From Amia ocellicauda (taxonomy: Eukaryota > Chordata > Actinopteri > Amiiformes > Amiidae): DNA of 64,000 bases. Every line of letters starts with the position of its first letter. Position 1 is the stretch's first letter. This document shows, in pieces, positions 23,501-35,110 of this stretch. The notes under the pieces were generated by a model. It was not told the origin of the DNA. It saw only the letters and a program-made list of their open reading frames with translations, and ran no database searches. The position numbers and the translations under genes are program-made. Where the stretch lies: NCBI RefSeq assembly GCF_036373705.1, contig NC_089860.1:37788921-37852920 (forward strand). Direction: 5' to 3'.

Positions 23501-26500
23501 TCTCAAATGGTTAAATAAGGAGGGCATGACAATTAAGATTCTCCAGTTTCCTGTCTAAACGCGTGGATTGATTTATATTTTAAATGTGTCAATATTTGAC
23601 AATTTCCTCAAGAAAGGCTTTGTGTGCAGAGTTTCCTTCCTCTTTTTTCCCAGTGAATTGTGTATCAGTGGCAGAGGTTTGTTTCCACACCACACTTTAC
23701 TCTGAGTTGAGAAACGTTTTTGCGTCCTTGGTAGTTTAAATTGCATGATCACAACAGCATTTGATTAAATACACACAGATCTTTCTCTCTCTCTCTTAGT
23801 TTGTTTTGTTAACGTCTAGTCAAATTTGATGTAATTTCAAAGACTTGGAAAGCATACTGAAGCACATTATATTAATAACTGTGTGTATATGACTGCTCTA
23901 GGTACAGAATAACAAAGCCAGACCAAAGGGTTAAAGAGATAATATCGGCCCGTTTAAAGTAGGCAATTAAAAAGTAATAAGGCAACACACAGATAGACAG
24001 CTTCACTCGTATTTAACTGACATGACTTCTGTAGCCTGACTGGGATAAAGTATAACATACATTGTTTTAAAAAGCAATCTGAAGCTTGCTACATATGTCT
24101 GGAAAAGCTTCCTTTATTTTTATAACACCTCATTTTGAAAGGGCGAGAATCACAAAATTAAGAAGTGTGCTGGTAAATCTGTGAGAAAGAAAGAAGGAAG
24201 TTTGCTCCGTCATTGTGTTCCTGTAAAAACAGATTGCCTCACGGCGGATGTGTGGTAACTGAGCATAAAAGCCAAGGAGGACAGATTCGCTCGACTTTGC
24301 ACACCACCATCTCGTCTCGCTCGCATATCGAGACATCTAATTACAGAGGAAAGTATCCACAGCCTGCACTCGAGACAGTAGGGTCTGATGCATCGCTTAG
24401 TCAGTTAATATTCAAATATTTTAATTCAGATTTTGTTGGCCATTGATTCAGCTTCAGCTTCAATAGACTTGTGCAAATTCCAGTTGATTAAGGGAGGGGC
24501 AGTCAAATGTTTGCATACCCTCTGTCTTTACTCAATTCAATATCGATGCCCCCTTATAGTTTCCTCTAGGTTGAACTCTGAAAGAAACTATAAATTAATG
24601 AACTTCTTATATTTATTAAACTACATTCATCACAGTATATACATGCTCTCTTTGCCTTTTCTAATTATTAGAAAATTTCTAAAATTTTAGATTTTATTGA
24701 GGTGGGAACAACTATAAAATGATTATGGTTACGATGATAGCTGTTGACTGTGTGTTTCAGAGTGTTTTTATCAATTGTTGTTGAACTCCTATATTGTATA
24801 TTGTTCCCTCTTCCTGATTTGGTAAAAACCCTGAATCAAAAGAACCGTCATATCATGTGCAGCTTTCACATAATAATATGGCAAGACTCAATCAAAGTTA
24901 TAGACATAAGAACACAATAAACATATCTGTTCAAAGCGTATTAGTGCCACTGATGGATATCATTAATTTGAGGCTGCGGAGATAGACATTGCTCTGTGAT
25001 TCGAATGAGGAAATTGGAATTGCATTTTAAAGCTCATAAAGTGTTATTTGTGTGACTTTGTTATAAAGCCCAATAGGAAATAACTAGATCCTGTGGAACT
25101 GAACTAGCTAAGATAATCAGAGCTGTGTTGTCGAGAGCACAGGCTTTTATTATTCAGAGAGATTGAGCTCAAGTATAGACTGTGCTTTCCAAGAACATGG
25201 TAATAAGGCTGTTGTGTGTGATTATAAGATTGGATGATGCTGATGTTTAACTCTGTAACCTTTTATAGAGGGGGGGAGTTGGATATGTATAGAGATATGT
25301 ATAATCTGCATCTTTCTTATGTGAAAGTCACCAGGATACTTCTAGTGTCTTTTTACAGTGAGAGTCAGATAAGATGCTGAGAAAGAGGAATCGGTTTAGC
25401 TTCGGGGGGCAGGAATTCAGCAACATAACTGAGGAAGTGACCAATTTAACCTTCGCCACAATCAACCTAATTCATCTATCCCTTTGAGGTTTCCAGATAT
25501 TGATCATTGAATAGATGCTACTGTTGGCTTCTGGAAAGGTACTTCCTCTGTTTATTTAAGAAACGTAACTTTGTTATTGAAGAGGCAACGAAGACCAACT
25601 CTCCTTGCGTTGGACTGCGGGACATATCACTGATGAGTTCTCCCCTTGCCAGCCAGCACAGAGATGGCTACAGACTTTAGAGCAAAGGGAGAGTGTTTTA
25701 TTGTGTTAGTTACATTGTGAAAAGCTTTATTTTGTATTTGTATGCCATCGCAGAACAGTATATTTATCCTTTGTCTTTCTATTACCACGCACAAACCCAG
25801 GGGCAGATCCAGATCACTTCGAATCGCTTCATTCGGAAAACATTCATTGACAATTGGAAACATCTGTAAGTGTGTGTTTTTAATGACGTCAGGATTTAAC
25901 GCAATGCGTACCTTAAACAAAGCTACACCTGAGAAGTGAGAGCTTGTGTCAGGAAACCGTCTCTGGACCTGGAGGAGAGCACTGAATCAGTAAACCCACA
26001 CACTCTGATCTGCCCCGAACCCTGTGTCTATTGTGCACACTGTGCTAGTGGAAACCTGCAAGCTCCACTTGTTTTATTTGATTATAGTTCATGGTCATTG
26101 AAACCCTCTTCAGTCCTGGCTGTATTAGCAAAGCTACACAATGCAACAGCAGATCTCGAGAGGATGCAAAACTTCCCTTCTGGTCAGTTTCAGAAATCAG
26201 TTTTGTGCCGAGTGCCAGCCAGTGGTGAGAAATTCAGAAACCTTTCCTAATCTCAGTCGTCTTTACGAGCCGGCGACTGGTACCCAGGGTATTCAATCAT
26301 GTTGTTGTTTAGCTGCAAATTGCACAAGAAGTTGTCCACTTCCTTGTGTTCCCAGCTGTAATGCAATTTTGGGGAATGGTTTTGGTTACCATCAGTCAAT
26401 CAGCAGAGACAGACCGCAGTGTTTACAAAAGAGTCTGAAGTAAGAATCGCACCCTCACTCTACCTTTACTGGCAGATCTGTCTGCAAGGTGATTGCAATA

Positions 26501-29379
26501 AATGCAATAAATTAATGAACTTGTAGAAAACACTGGTCGCATTTGGAGAAGGGAGTTTTTAATTAAAATTACAATTAGTTGAAATGGTATCACCCAGATG
26601 CTCTTATAATAGTGGCTGGTCCGTTGTTTTAATTGAGAAGAACACGATAAATTACATATTTATTTATTTTTAGGCATGAAACTGATGCCTTCTCTATATG
26701 TATTTCTTGTGTGGTTCCACTATTGCAAAATATTAACAGATTATATCTCACAGTGACAACAAGAACACCATGTTTATTTTCCATGTCTGCACGAAGACTC
26801 CAAAGGTAGATGTACTGGTGACAGTAAAGAATAGGTTGAGCCAATGAATACAAACCACAACATCAACAGTGTTGTGTTCTTCCAACGTTACACAAAGAAG
26901 TGTAATTTAGAATGCAGGGTCCTCGTCATGAAGCCTGTATTGTCATCTGCTGTCATAGGATTGTTTGAGTATTGTACTGTCCCATTAGATATAATGGTCT
27001 GTAGTTTAGTCAATGCTTTCATCTCAATAGAAATCCAGAACAGCAGGACCGAGCGATGCATCAGTAACACCGTCCATGGAGAGGTTTATGATAGATAGAC
27101 GCTCGATGACTGCGGGCCATGTCTGAATGTTTTTAAATTGTGAAACAAATCCCTGAAATCAGGGGCAAGGGGTGGTTTACAGAGACTGATATTTAAATGT
27201 TTTACGTTCTCAATAGGAAGAAGAATGGATTTTGATTTTGAAAAGTTCTACAGAGAGCTCCAATGCCATGTTGGGTTCTTGTTGTGTGCCATCATTTGTA
27301 TCTATTAATACTCTCTTTTTTATCTACCTGCACTGCTGTTTCCATTTCATTTGATTACCAGAGAGGTTGACTTAATCAAGGTTTCCGTGCTTCCGTATCG
27401 CAGGAAGATCTCCATGGCCTGCATGGAAACTCAAGTGAAATGATTTTATTTGAGATATTTTCCTAAATGGCTGCATGATTACAGTTTCTTCTGGTCGTAA
27501 ACCTGGCAGAAATCTTTCAATAATCTTAAGAAAAAGTCCTGTTTGTAGGTCTGTAACAAGTGTTTGCGTTTTAAGGAACAGAGCCAGCGTTTGTTCTAAG
27601 CAAGCAGAGACACCGTACTTTCTGTACCCCTGCTGACTTAAAGAACTGCTAGACTCACAGGTGGGAGAATGACACAGTTTGGACGAGGTGATCCCAAACA
27701 TATTGTACGTTCATAGGCTGTCCCATCCTCTCTGTCACCCCGCTGTTGCGTTACAGATTTGTGTTAAAGCTTTGACTCTAAGATTATTCTGCCTACTTAC
27801 CAAAGAAAGCCACAAATAACACAATAATTGAGTTACTTTAATGGAAAATTGAGATGGACTGCATGTTCAATTATCATGTTAATTCATAATGGCTTTGGAT
27901 CAGCCCCCGTACAAATAAGCATACTTAGGGACTATCCACATAATGAGCTTCAGTGTGACTCAGTCGAGGAGATTCTAGATACTCACATGTTAACTATTTT
28001 ATGCAAATTGCTGATAAGATGCGCAGTAAAAGGACAACACTTTCTCATTCCTTTGTTAGTGTTGTTCATGTATGAATATGTACTGAGAATAACTCTTGAG
28101 TGTCTTATAGTTGTATATAATCACTAGATGTGAAGCACAAAATGGGTCCCTGTGTGTTACTGCAAAAATGTAACCCTGTGAAACAGAATCGCCAGACCTG
28201 GAGGGTTCGGTTTAGCTGACTGGCGTTTTTAGTCAGAAAAGAACAATATCCTCCTCTCAGAGTAACACAAGAAAGGCAAATAAGACCAACAAGCACGAGA
28301 ATCTATGGCTGATGCTCCGAGGCTCAACACTCGCTGAGGTGTTGTACTGCGGTCTATGCCACTATTCAGCTTATTTGTTCTGCTGCAAATGAGGACTCAG
28401 TTAGACACTTTGCCGATCTCTATGCATGTACACACCCCAGCCCATTGATGATGAGCCATCATTATTGTGAGAACAGAGCCCTGTGGCTGCCCTGGAGTTG
28501 CCAGGTGTGTGAATGCAGACTGTTGCAGTAGACGTTGCTCAGAGACAAAACCCTTCTTCTGCACATCGAGTCAAGAAAGTGAGTCTTTGTGAGCATCTCT
28601 CCGTTGTATGTTTGTTTTGTTTGTTTTATTCATTTATGTATTTGTTGAATGGGGGGTTAAGAGATTTTTATAGATGGCCCATCCTGTGAATGTCAATAAA
28701 AGCACCTAAAAGCATCACAGTAATCTGTTCACATTGTACTGGCAGTCCTGTGAGATCTGCGCTCGCCTTTTTACTAAAAGGCAGTCAGATCATCCAGCAT
28801 TTTTCTCACGTTTCTCGCAGGTTCTCAGAACAGCCCCTGCTCCCCCACTCCGCCACTCCTCCACCCCCTTTATTGCCTCTTAATCAGCAGCATCTCTTCA
28901 CTGCACACAGGGCCTGTCCTCTCCAATTCAATCAATGCCCAACTACTCAGAAAATGTCTTCAAAGTTCAGATAAACAGCAACGATAAATCACAGAGAGCT
29001 CAGATAGGAATCAAACTCCAGGTTAAAGTGTGAAAAAAAACTGTCACAGAGAAGGATTGTCTGTGCAAGGTTTAAACAGCCGAGCACAACACAGGACGTT
29101 TCTCAACCATGTGGTTTAGCGATCTGACTAAGAATTGTCATCTGCAAGACTGTCGTGCTTCAGGATGGAGATAAAGCCAGGCTGGTGTGCGCTGACTGGC
29201 AGAAGATAGTTGTGAGGCGGCGGAGGCAGGGATAGCCGACGTCTTGTTCCGCACCGGACGTCTGGAGTTGTCTGTCCTCTAGAAGGTGCACAGTCAGCCA
29301 GGTCAAGACAAGAGGCGCCTGCTTGCTGTTCAGAAGGTTTATTTCCATTTTCATTCCCTCCTCTAGATATCAGATGACA

Positions 29380-29693
29380 CACACTGTGGCTTAAACTGGG
29401 CAGAGCTCAAACAGAGAGAGCAACAGAGCGGTGAGTTTCATATCTAATGACATTATTGTGTTAAGTGAGTACTGAAATAAATTTGAGGCAATGTCACACA
29501 TCATACAAATTAATATATTATTGTTATTATTATTGTTTTGTTCTGTTTCTGAATCATCTGCATCATCGCTTATCGAATCATTCTGTTATTCTCTCTACTT
29601 ACTCTGCGATCCAGCTCTCCTTGAATGGAAATACTGGCACCATTCTGTGGTAAAGAAAGAAAGACCAGGAGTACTTTCATCAGATGGGACACA
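29380..29693 (+). other. Two possible noncoding exon ends
   Basis: GAGCG|GTGAGT at 29431 and CACAG|GTAAGG at 29694 are strong donors in a stretch without coding potential. They could belong to csf3r 5' UTR exons. There is no transcript support. Confidence 0.2.
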
Positions 29694-29994
29694 GGTAAGG
29701 CAAATTAAAAAACGCACATTTGTAACTCCACATTCAGCTGTTTGAAGACACACATGTAGTGCACATTATTATTATAATGTGATTATTAAAACACGCCTGT
29801 GATTGAGCCATGGACATATGGATAATACTGGGCAAACATACTTCAGCAGAGATCTGCATCTGGAATGTGACTGGATATTGTATTGTCTTCATCAGGGAAG
29901 CAGTTTTCAAATCAAACCCTGCTACATTTTATTTATAACATTTATAACAAACAGCACAGTCAACATTTGAGCTGATGTTACCTGCCTAAGTCTG

Positions 29995-29996
<2 letters not shown>

Positions 29997-30032
<36 letters not shown>
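29997..30032 (+). repeat. (TA)n microsatellite
   Basis: About 18 TA units. Confidence 0.9.
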
Positions 30033-30035
<3 letters not shown>

Positions 30036-32239
30036 AAGCACAGGCTGCCTTGCAAGCAGACTGCGTGTTTTCTGTCTCATCGTGTTGCATGGCTGCTGTT
30101 ATTGTTGACCCTTTCCTGTCTTGTATAACAAACAACGACGAGTTCATCTCTGTTCTGTTGCCAGAAATCTGTGAAAGGAGTTGAAGATCAGCCATGAAAT
30201 GACTCAGTCTTTACATATTGGATGTTATTTGTTCACAAGATTAAAAAGATAAAACCAATGCCATTATTTTCCAAGCTGTGCCACAGGCGTGCATTAGCTG
30301 TGATTCCCAGTAATTTTAACCTGTGTGACATGCCATATGTGTAATATGAATAGAAAACTAAAACTCTAACGTCACAATCAGTTCATTGTTATTTAATGAA
30401 AGTGAGGAATGCTGAGTGAAGTTTGTGGGGATCGCATGAAGGCTCAGTCAGCTTCTCAAAACCTTCCACTGCTGTTGGATTTGTCAGAGTGAAAAGGTAT
30501 CTCTCTAGGTTGGGTTGCACTTGAACTGATTAAATGTATTTTATTAAGACAAGGCCAGTCGTTCTTACTTGTAAAAGCTTCTTAAGTTAATAAAGTTGAT
30601 TTGATAGCTGGGTTATTATTAGTAGAATCTCTACAATTTCTGTTCTTTAAAGTGTTACACTGTATACCCACGCAACGCACCACTGACTGACTAGCGCGTC
30701 GGTCAGATCCAAACCATGATGAGATAGTCACAGCTCTTGTAATGTCATGTCTAATTAGAGCACTCAAGGGAGCTACAGTTGTGACCACAAATCACTTTTA
30801 TATGGAATTTATATGGAGTTCACAGCCGAAAGATGGGGCAGACAATTAATTGATACCAAAGCCGTGTTTGCTGATGAATTAGAGAAACGTTTTGATTTTG
30901 ATGAACAGGGTTGTGTATGTGAGTTAATCTCCCCATGAGCGCTGTTGGTCACCTGTGTTTTTGTAACACAAGAAGCCTGATTGAGGATCTTGTAGGACTT
31001 TTCCGGTGAACTCAATCAAATAAATCAAATAGGTTTTCCAGGGTCTAATGCCGATTAACACACTGGGTACATTTCCTTCCTTCTGTGTCTGATGTCTGAT
31101 GTGTCACAGCCTTATCTGTGGTCAGAGGTGCATGAGCTCATAGAATAAAGCCTGTCCAGTGTGAGAATTACAGAGATGTGAGGTGAATGACAACGGGCTC
31201 ATAAATAATCATTATTATCATATGGCTTAATCACACTAATTGTGTGGGTGAAAAGTGTGAAATGAGTTCCTGCCAGCCACCGCAGTAATAATTATAAGCA
31301 TGATCAAAGTATTATTTTTCTTATGTTCCTAGCAATTGACAGGTGTCATAACATAGTAGTTGCTACTCTCGGGAGCTTCATGTGTTTTTGAGAATCACGT
31401 TAAAACCAAAAGGTATAAAATGCATTTATCTGTCCATAATTACTCCAGGAGGTGTTCTGAGTGAGTAAGAAGTGCTGCTGCAAACGCACAGCTGTCATTA
31501 GTGCTGCGGACACCCATTGTTCACCGGAAACACCTTTAAACAATCCTTCAGATAATTGAATTAGCAATAAAGAAAATACATATTGTTTACAGAAGGCAAA
31601 AAAAGCGTGACTAGTGTCTAGTTCTGTCATTTGGTTGAATAATTTACTTGATAAGGACAGATAAAAGCTTTCTGAACTGGTGCTCAGTAGAGTCCCTCGG
31701 CAGGTTTTGTGGGTCTTGCTCAACAGCAGTTAGGGAACCGGAGGCACATTGTATTGCTGTCTGTCTGGACCATGCAGTGGTCAGATGTTCACAATGTTCA
31801 TTTCCCACACACAAAGACATGCACACGCACACGTACACGCACATCAGATCACAGAATCAACTCTGAGATAATGTTGCTGCCCCTTCAGTTCTCCTTAGAA
31901 GATTTAATATGTATTGTACTTTCCTGGGTACAGCACTTTTTATAAGTAGTTTAAACAAACCATTTAAAAACTGTAAAACATGGCACAGTTCATTAAATCA
32001 GTGATCAATGAATGGAATGAATGCTTTATAAAATATGAACTCAATAGGAACTGAAGTAACAGTGTAATGTAGATCATTTTGAATCTAATTCTGAAGCTCA
32101 GACGGATCAGACCAATGTACACGGATCTGGACACGTTCAAGTATAGAAAATGCATCATGGATTCAGAATGCTGGCATATATAACAAGAGCCTGAGCACTG
32201 CTGCAAACATGTTTTGGGATTCCTAGTTAAGGGTAAATA

Positions 32240-33297
32240 AACTCAGCAAAAAAAGAAAGGTCCTCTCACTTTCAACTGCTTTTATTTTCAGCAAACATGT
32301 AAATATTTGTATGAACTTAAAAAGATTCAACAACTGAGACATAAACTGAACAAGTTTCACAGACATGTGACCAACAGAAATGGAATAGTGTGTTCCTGAA
32401 CAAAGGGGGTCAAAATCAAAAGTAAGTCAGTATCTGGTTTGGCCACCAGCTGCATTAAGTCCTGCAGTGCATCTCCTCCTCATGGACTCACCCAGATTTG
32501 CCAGTTACCCCACTCTTCCACCAAGGCACTTGCAAGTTCATTTCTGGGGGGATTGGCCCTAGCCCTCACCCTCCGATCCAACAGGTCCCAGACGTGCTCA
32601 ATGGGGTTGAGATCCAGGCTCTTCGCTGGCCATGGCAGAAAACTGACATTTCTGTCTTGCAGGAAATCACGTCCAGCAAAGGTGGGTTTGTGCCCAAAGG
32701 CATGGTGATGTCTGGTAAGGACCTGCCTTACAACAGGCTTACAACCCCTCAGTCCAGCCTCTCTCAGCCTATTAGTCTGAGCACTGATGGAGGGATTGTG
32801 TGTTCCTGGTGTAACTCAGGCAGTTGTTGTTGCCATCCTGTACCTGTCCCGCAGGTGTGCTATTCGGATGTACCGATCCTGTGCAAGTGTTGTTACACGT
32901 GGTCTGCCACTGCGAGGACGATCAGCTGTCCTTCCTGTCTCCCTGTAGCGCTGTCTTAGGCGTCTCACAGTACAGACATTGCAATGTATTGCCCTGGCCA
33001 CATTTGCAGTCCTCATGCCTCCCTGCAGCATGCCTAAGGCACGTTCACGCAGATGAGAAAGGTCTCTTTAGTGTTCTAAGTTTTTATAACTGTGAGCTTA
33101 ATTGCCTACCGTCTGTAAGCTGTTAGAGTCTTAACGACCGTTCCACAGGTGCATGTTCATTAATTGTTTATGGTTCATTGAACAAGCATGGAAAACATTG
33201 TTTAAACCCTTTACAATAAAGATCTGTAAAGTTATTGGATTTTTACAAAATTATCTTTAAAATACAGTGTCCTGAAAAAGGAACGTTTCTTTTTTTG
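32240..33297 (-). mobile_element. Internally deleted Tc1-like transposon
   Basis: The left end has TA followed by AACTCAGCAAAAAAAG, a known fish/lamprey Tc1 terminus. Near 33270-33297 the complement GAACGTTTCTTTTTTTGC is seen, but the outermost bases (CCGCCTACGG) no longer match. On the minus strand, 32816-33031 encodes the helix-turn-helix part (RAIHCNVCTVRRLRQRYRETG, GRPRVTT). 32440-32660 encodes the C-terminal LDLNPIEHVWD region in broken frames. The middle of the catalytic domain is missing, so it is dead. Confidence 0.8.
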
Positions 33298-33778
33298 CCG
33301 CCTACGGTCTAATTGTGTAACTAAACACATTTTAAATGTTCTCAGCTTTCAAAGACTAATTCATCTTCCTTTTTCCACATGTGCTTTCTTATAATTACAG
33401 TCAGAAAATTGGAAGCAAATTTTTCACACATTTTACTTTTTAAAAAACATCCTGTTTGTGTGCAAGTTAAGACAATGTGTGTTCAGTGTGTGTAGGTCTC
33501 ATGTTAAAACATAAAGGAAAACATTGGAGTTACCAAAATAATTCAGACTCCTGTGTAGATCTCAGGTGAAATGAAAAGCAAATGATACATTGCCTCCTGA
33601 AACAGTGAAATACATCTGAACTAATTATTATAGTTTATCCGGCCAGTTCTGATCCTGTTATGTTTTGCCATATTGTTCCCAAATGTGTAACTCTGAATTT
33701 ACTGGAACATGTTGCATCTTGAACGGTTGCATTTGTAACAGAAAAGCCTGGATTGAGCGACAGAAACAATGTTCTGAC

Positions 33779-33870
33779 ACAGAGATAAGAGAGTGAAAGT
33801 CAGAGCAAGATAAACACTTTTCGCCTGGTGCCACATTGTAACTTCTTGTGGTTTTGACTTCCTTTTGCTC
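33779..33870 (+). promoter_or_regulatory. Cluster of GATA, RUNX and ETS/PU.1-like sites upstream of csf3r
   Basis: AGATAAGA (33783), AGATAA (33808), TGTGGTTT (33847) and ACTTCCTTTT (33857; AAAAGGAAGT on the other strand) fall within about 90 bp, 1.2 kb before the signal-peptide exon. Mammalian CSF3R is known to depend on PU.1 and C/EBP. The sites are short and may be chance. Confidence 0.3.
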
Positions 33871-34111
33871 TCAGAATCAGATTAAAAATGTAAAATAACA
33901 CACACATGCACCAGTGTCTTTGCAGCTCATGCCTCTTGCTTATAAAGAGCAAATCATTTTGGCTGATCTCCTAATCAAATGTACAAACTCTAAAGCTATA
34001 GATTCAGAACTCACTCTCCCACGCCTCCAGTGATAAGATCACCAATTACCATCCCCCCCATTGCGTTCATCAGGAAAACAGCACCCAGCGTACATTCAGA
34101 CACCCACTGAA

Positions 34112-34530
34112 GAACATGAGACAGTGGAGAGGAGCCCATTCGCCCCATCGTGCTCATTTTGTGTCCATTAATAACTAAGTGATCCAAGGATCCTATCCAG
34201 TCTGTTTTTGAATGTTCTCAAATTGTCTCTTCAGCCACATCGCTGGGGAGTTTGTTCAGATTGTGGTGCCTCTCTGTGTGAAGAAGTGTCTCCTGTTTTC
34301 TGTCTTGAATGCCTTGAAGCCCAATTTCCATTTGTGTCCCCGGGTCCGTGTGTACCTGCTGATCTGGAAAAGCTCCTCTGGTTTGATGTGGTCGATGCCT
34401 TTCATGATTTTGAAGACTTGAATCAAATCCCCACGTAGTCTCCTCTGTTCCAGGGTGGAAAGGTTCAGTTCCTCAGTCTCTCAGTAGGACATTCCCTTCA
34501 GACCTGGAATAACCTCTGAACTGCCTCTGT
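34112..34530 (-). mobile_element. CR1 3' region, 0.5 kb upstream of csf3r coding exon 1
   Basis: Minus orientation. It includes the family tail through TCTCAGTAGGACATTCCC and stops at GAACTGCCTCT. Confidence 0.88.
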
Positions 34531-35035
34531 CTTATTTGCATGCTTCCCTTGCAACTTACAAATTGACCGTGAGCTGCTTTTTACACCCATCCCTGGGTAC
34601 AGCAGGGCTGATGAAACTGCAGCATTTTGACCGCAGTGTCCCTCTGCATTTTACTGCAGCTTCGATGTCTTTCCCTGGGCTTATCAAGGGTTCAGTGGTC
34701 TTTACTACACTCAATTACACAAGTCCTACAATATAGCCATAGCGCACAAAGTGAAGTGTTCCACGGAAACCAAGGTAAGGTATGGGAATGTGGTGAAAGT
34801 GTATAATGACCATGGAATCAGCCATGGCAAGATTCACATGTGACACGCTAGTGCCAAGAGACCCAGTTCAGTGTATCTGCTGTAATCTGCTGCTACAGGC
34901 GGATTAATCTGATTTGAGCATCACTATGTTTGTTGAAGTGTCTGCAGTGCAATAAATCACAGCTTCACGATCTTAAACAGAATATAGTTTTGATATTCTG
35001 CAAAATAACTTTTTTTTTTTTTTTTTGTTCCTCAG

Positions 35036-35110
35036 GCTTTTGTGCCATGCCTTCTCCATTAAAATCTCAGCTTTTGGTTTTGATGGTAATGATGTTGGAC
35101 TCTGCTCAAG
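35036..35110 (+). CDS. csf3r: csf3r coding exon 1: signal peptide
   Basis: A long T-rich tract ending in CTCAG precedes the exon and GTAGGT follows it. The ATG is at 35047. It encodes 21 residues with a hydrophobic core (LLVLMVMML) and ends in phase 1. The acceptor upstream of the ATG implies at least one noncoding exon farther 5', as in mammalian CSF3R. Confidence 0.88.

Larger units (their letters stand above)
20581..32239. other. Long AT-rich intergenic stretch, no gene seen
   Basis: About 11.6 kb without recognisable exons or dense repeats. It includes the TA repeat and the possible noncoding exon ends noted separately. Unique-looking, low-repeat DNA upstream of a regulated gene may hold distal regulatory elements. 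Confidence 0.5.

Noticed and set aside
1..35000. Exons of GRIK3, the neighbour of CSF3R in human
   Set aside because: I looked for glutamate-receptor motifs and saw none in this flank.
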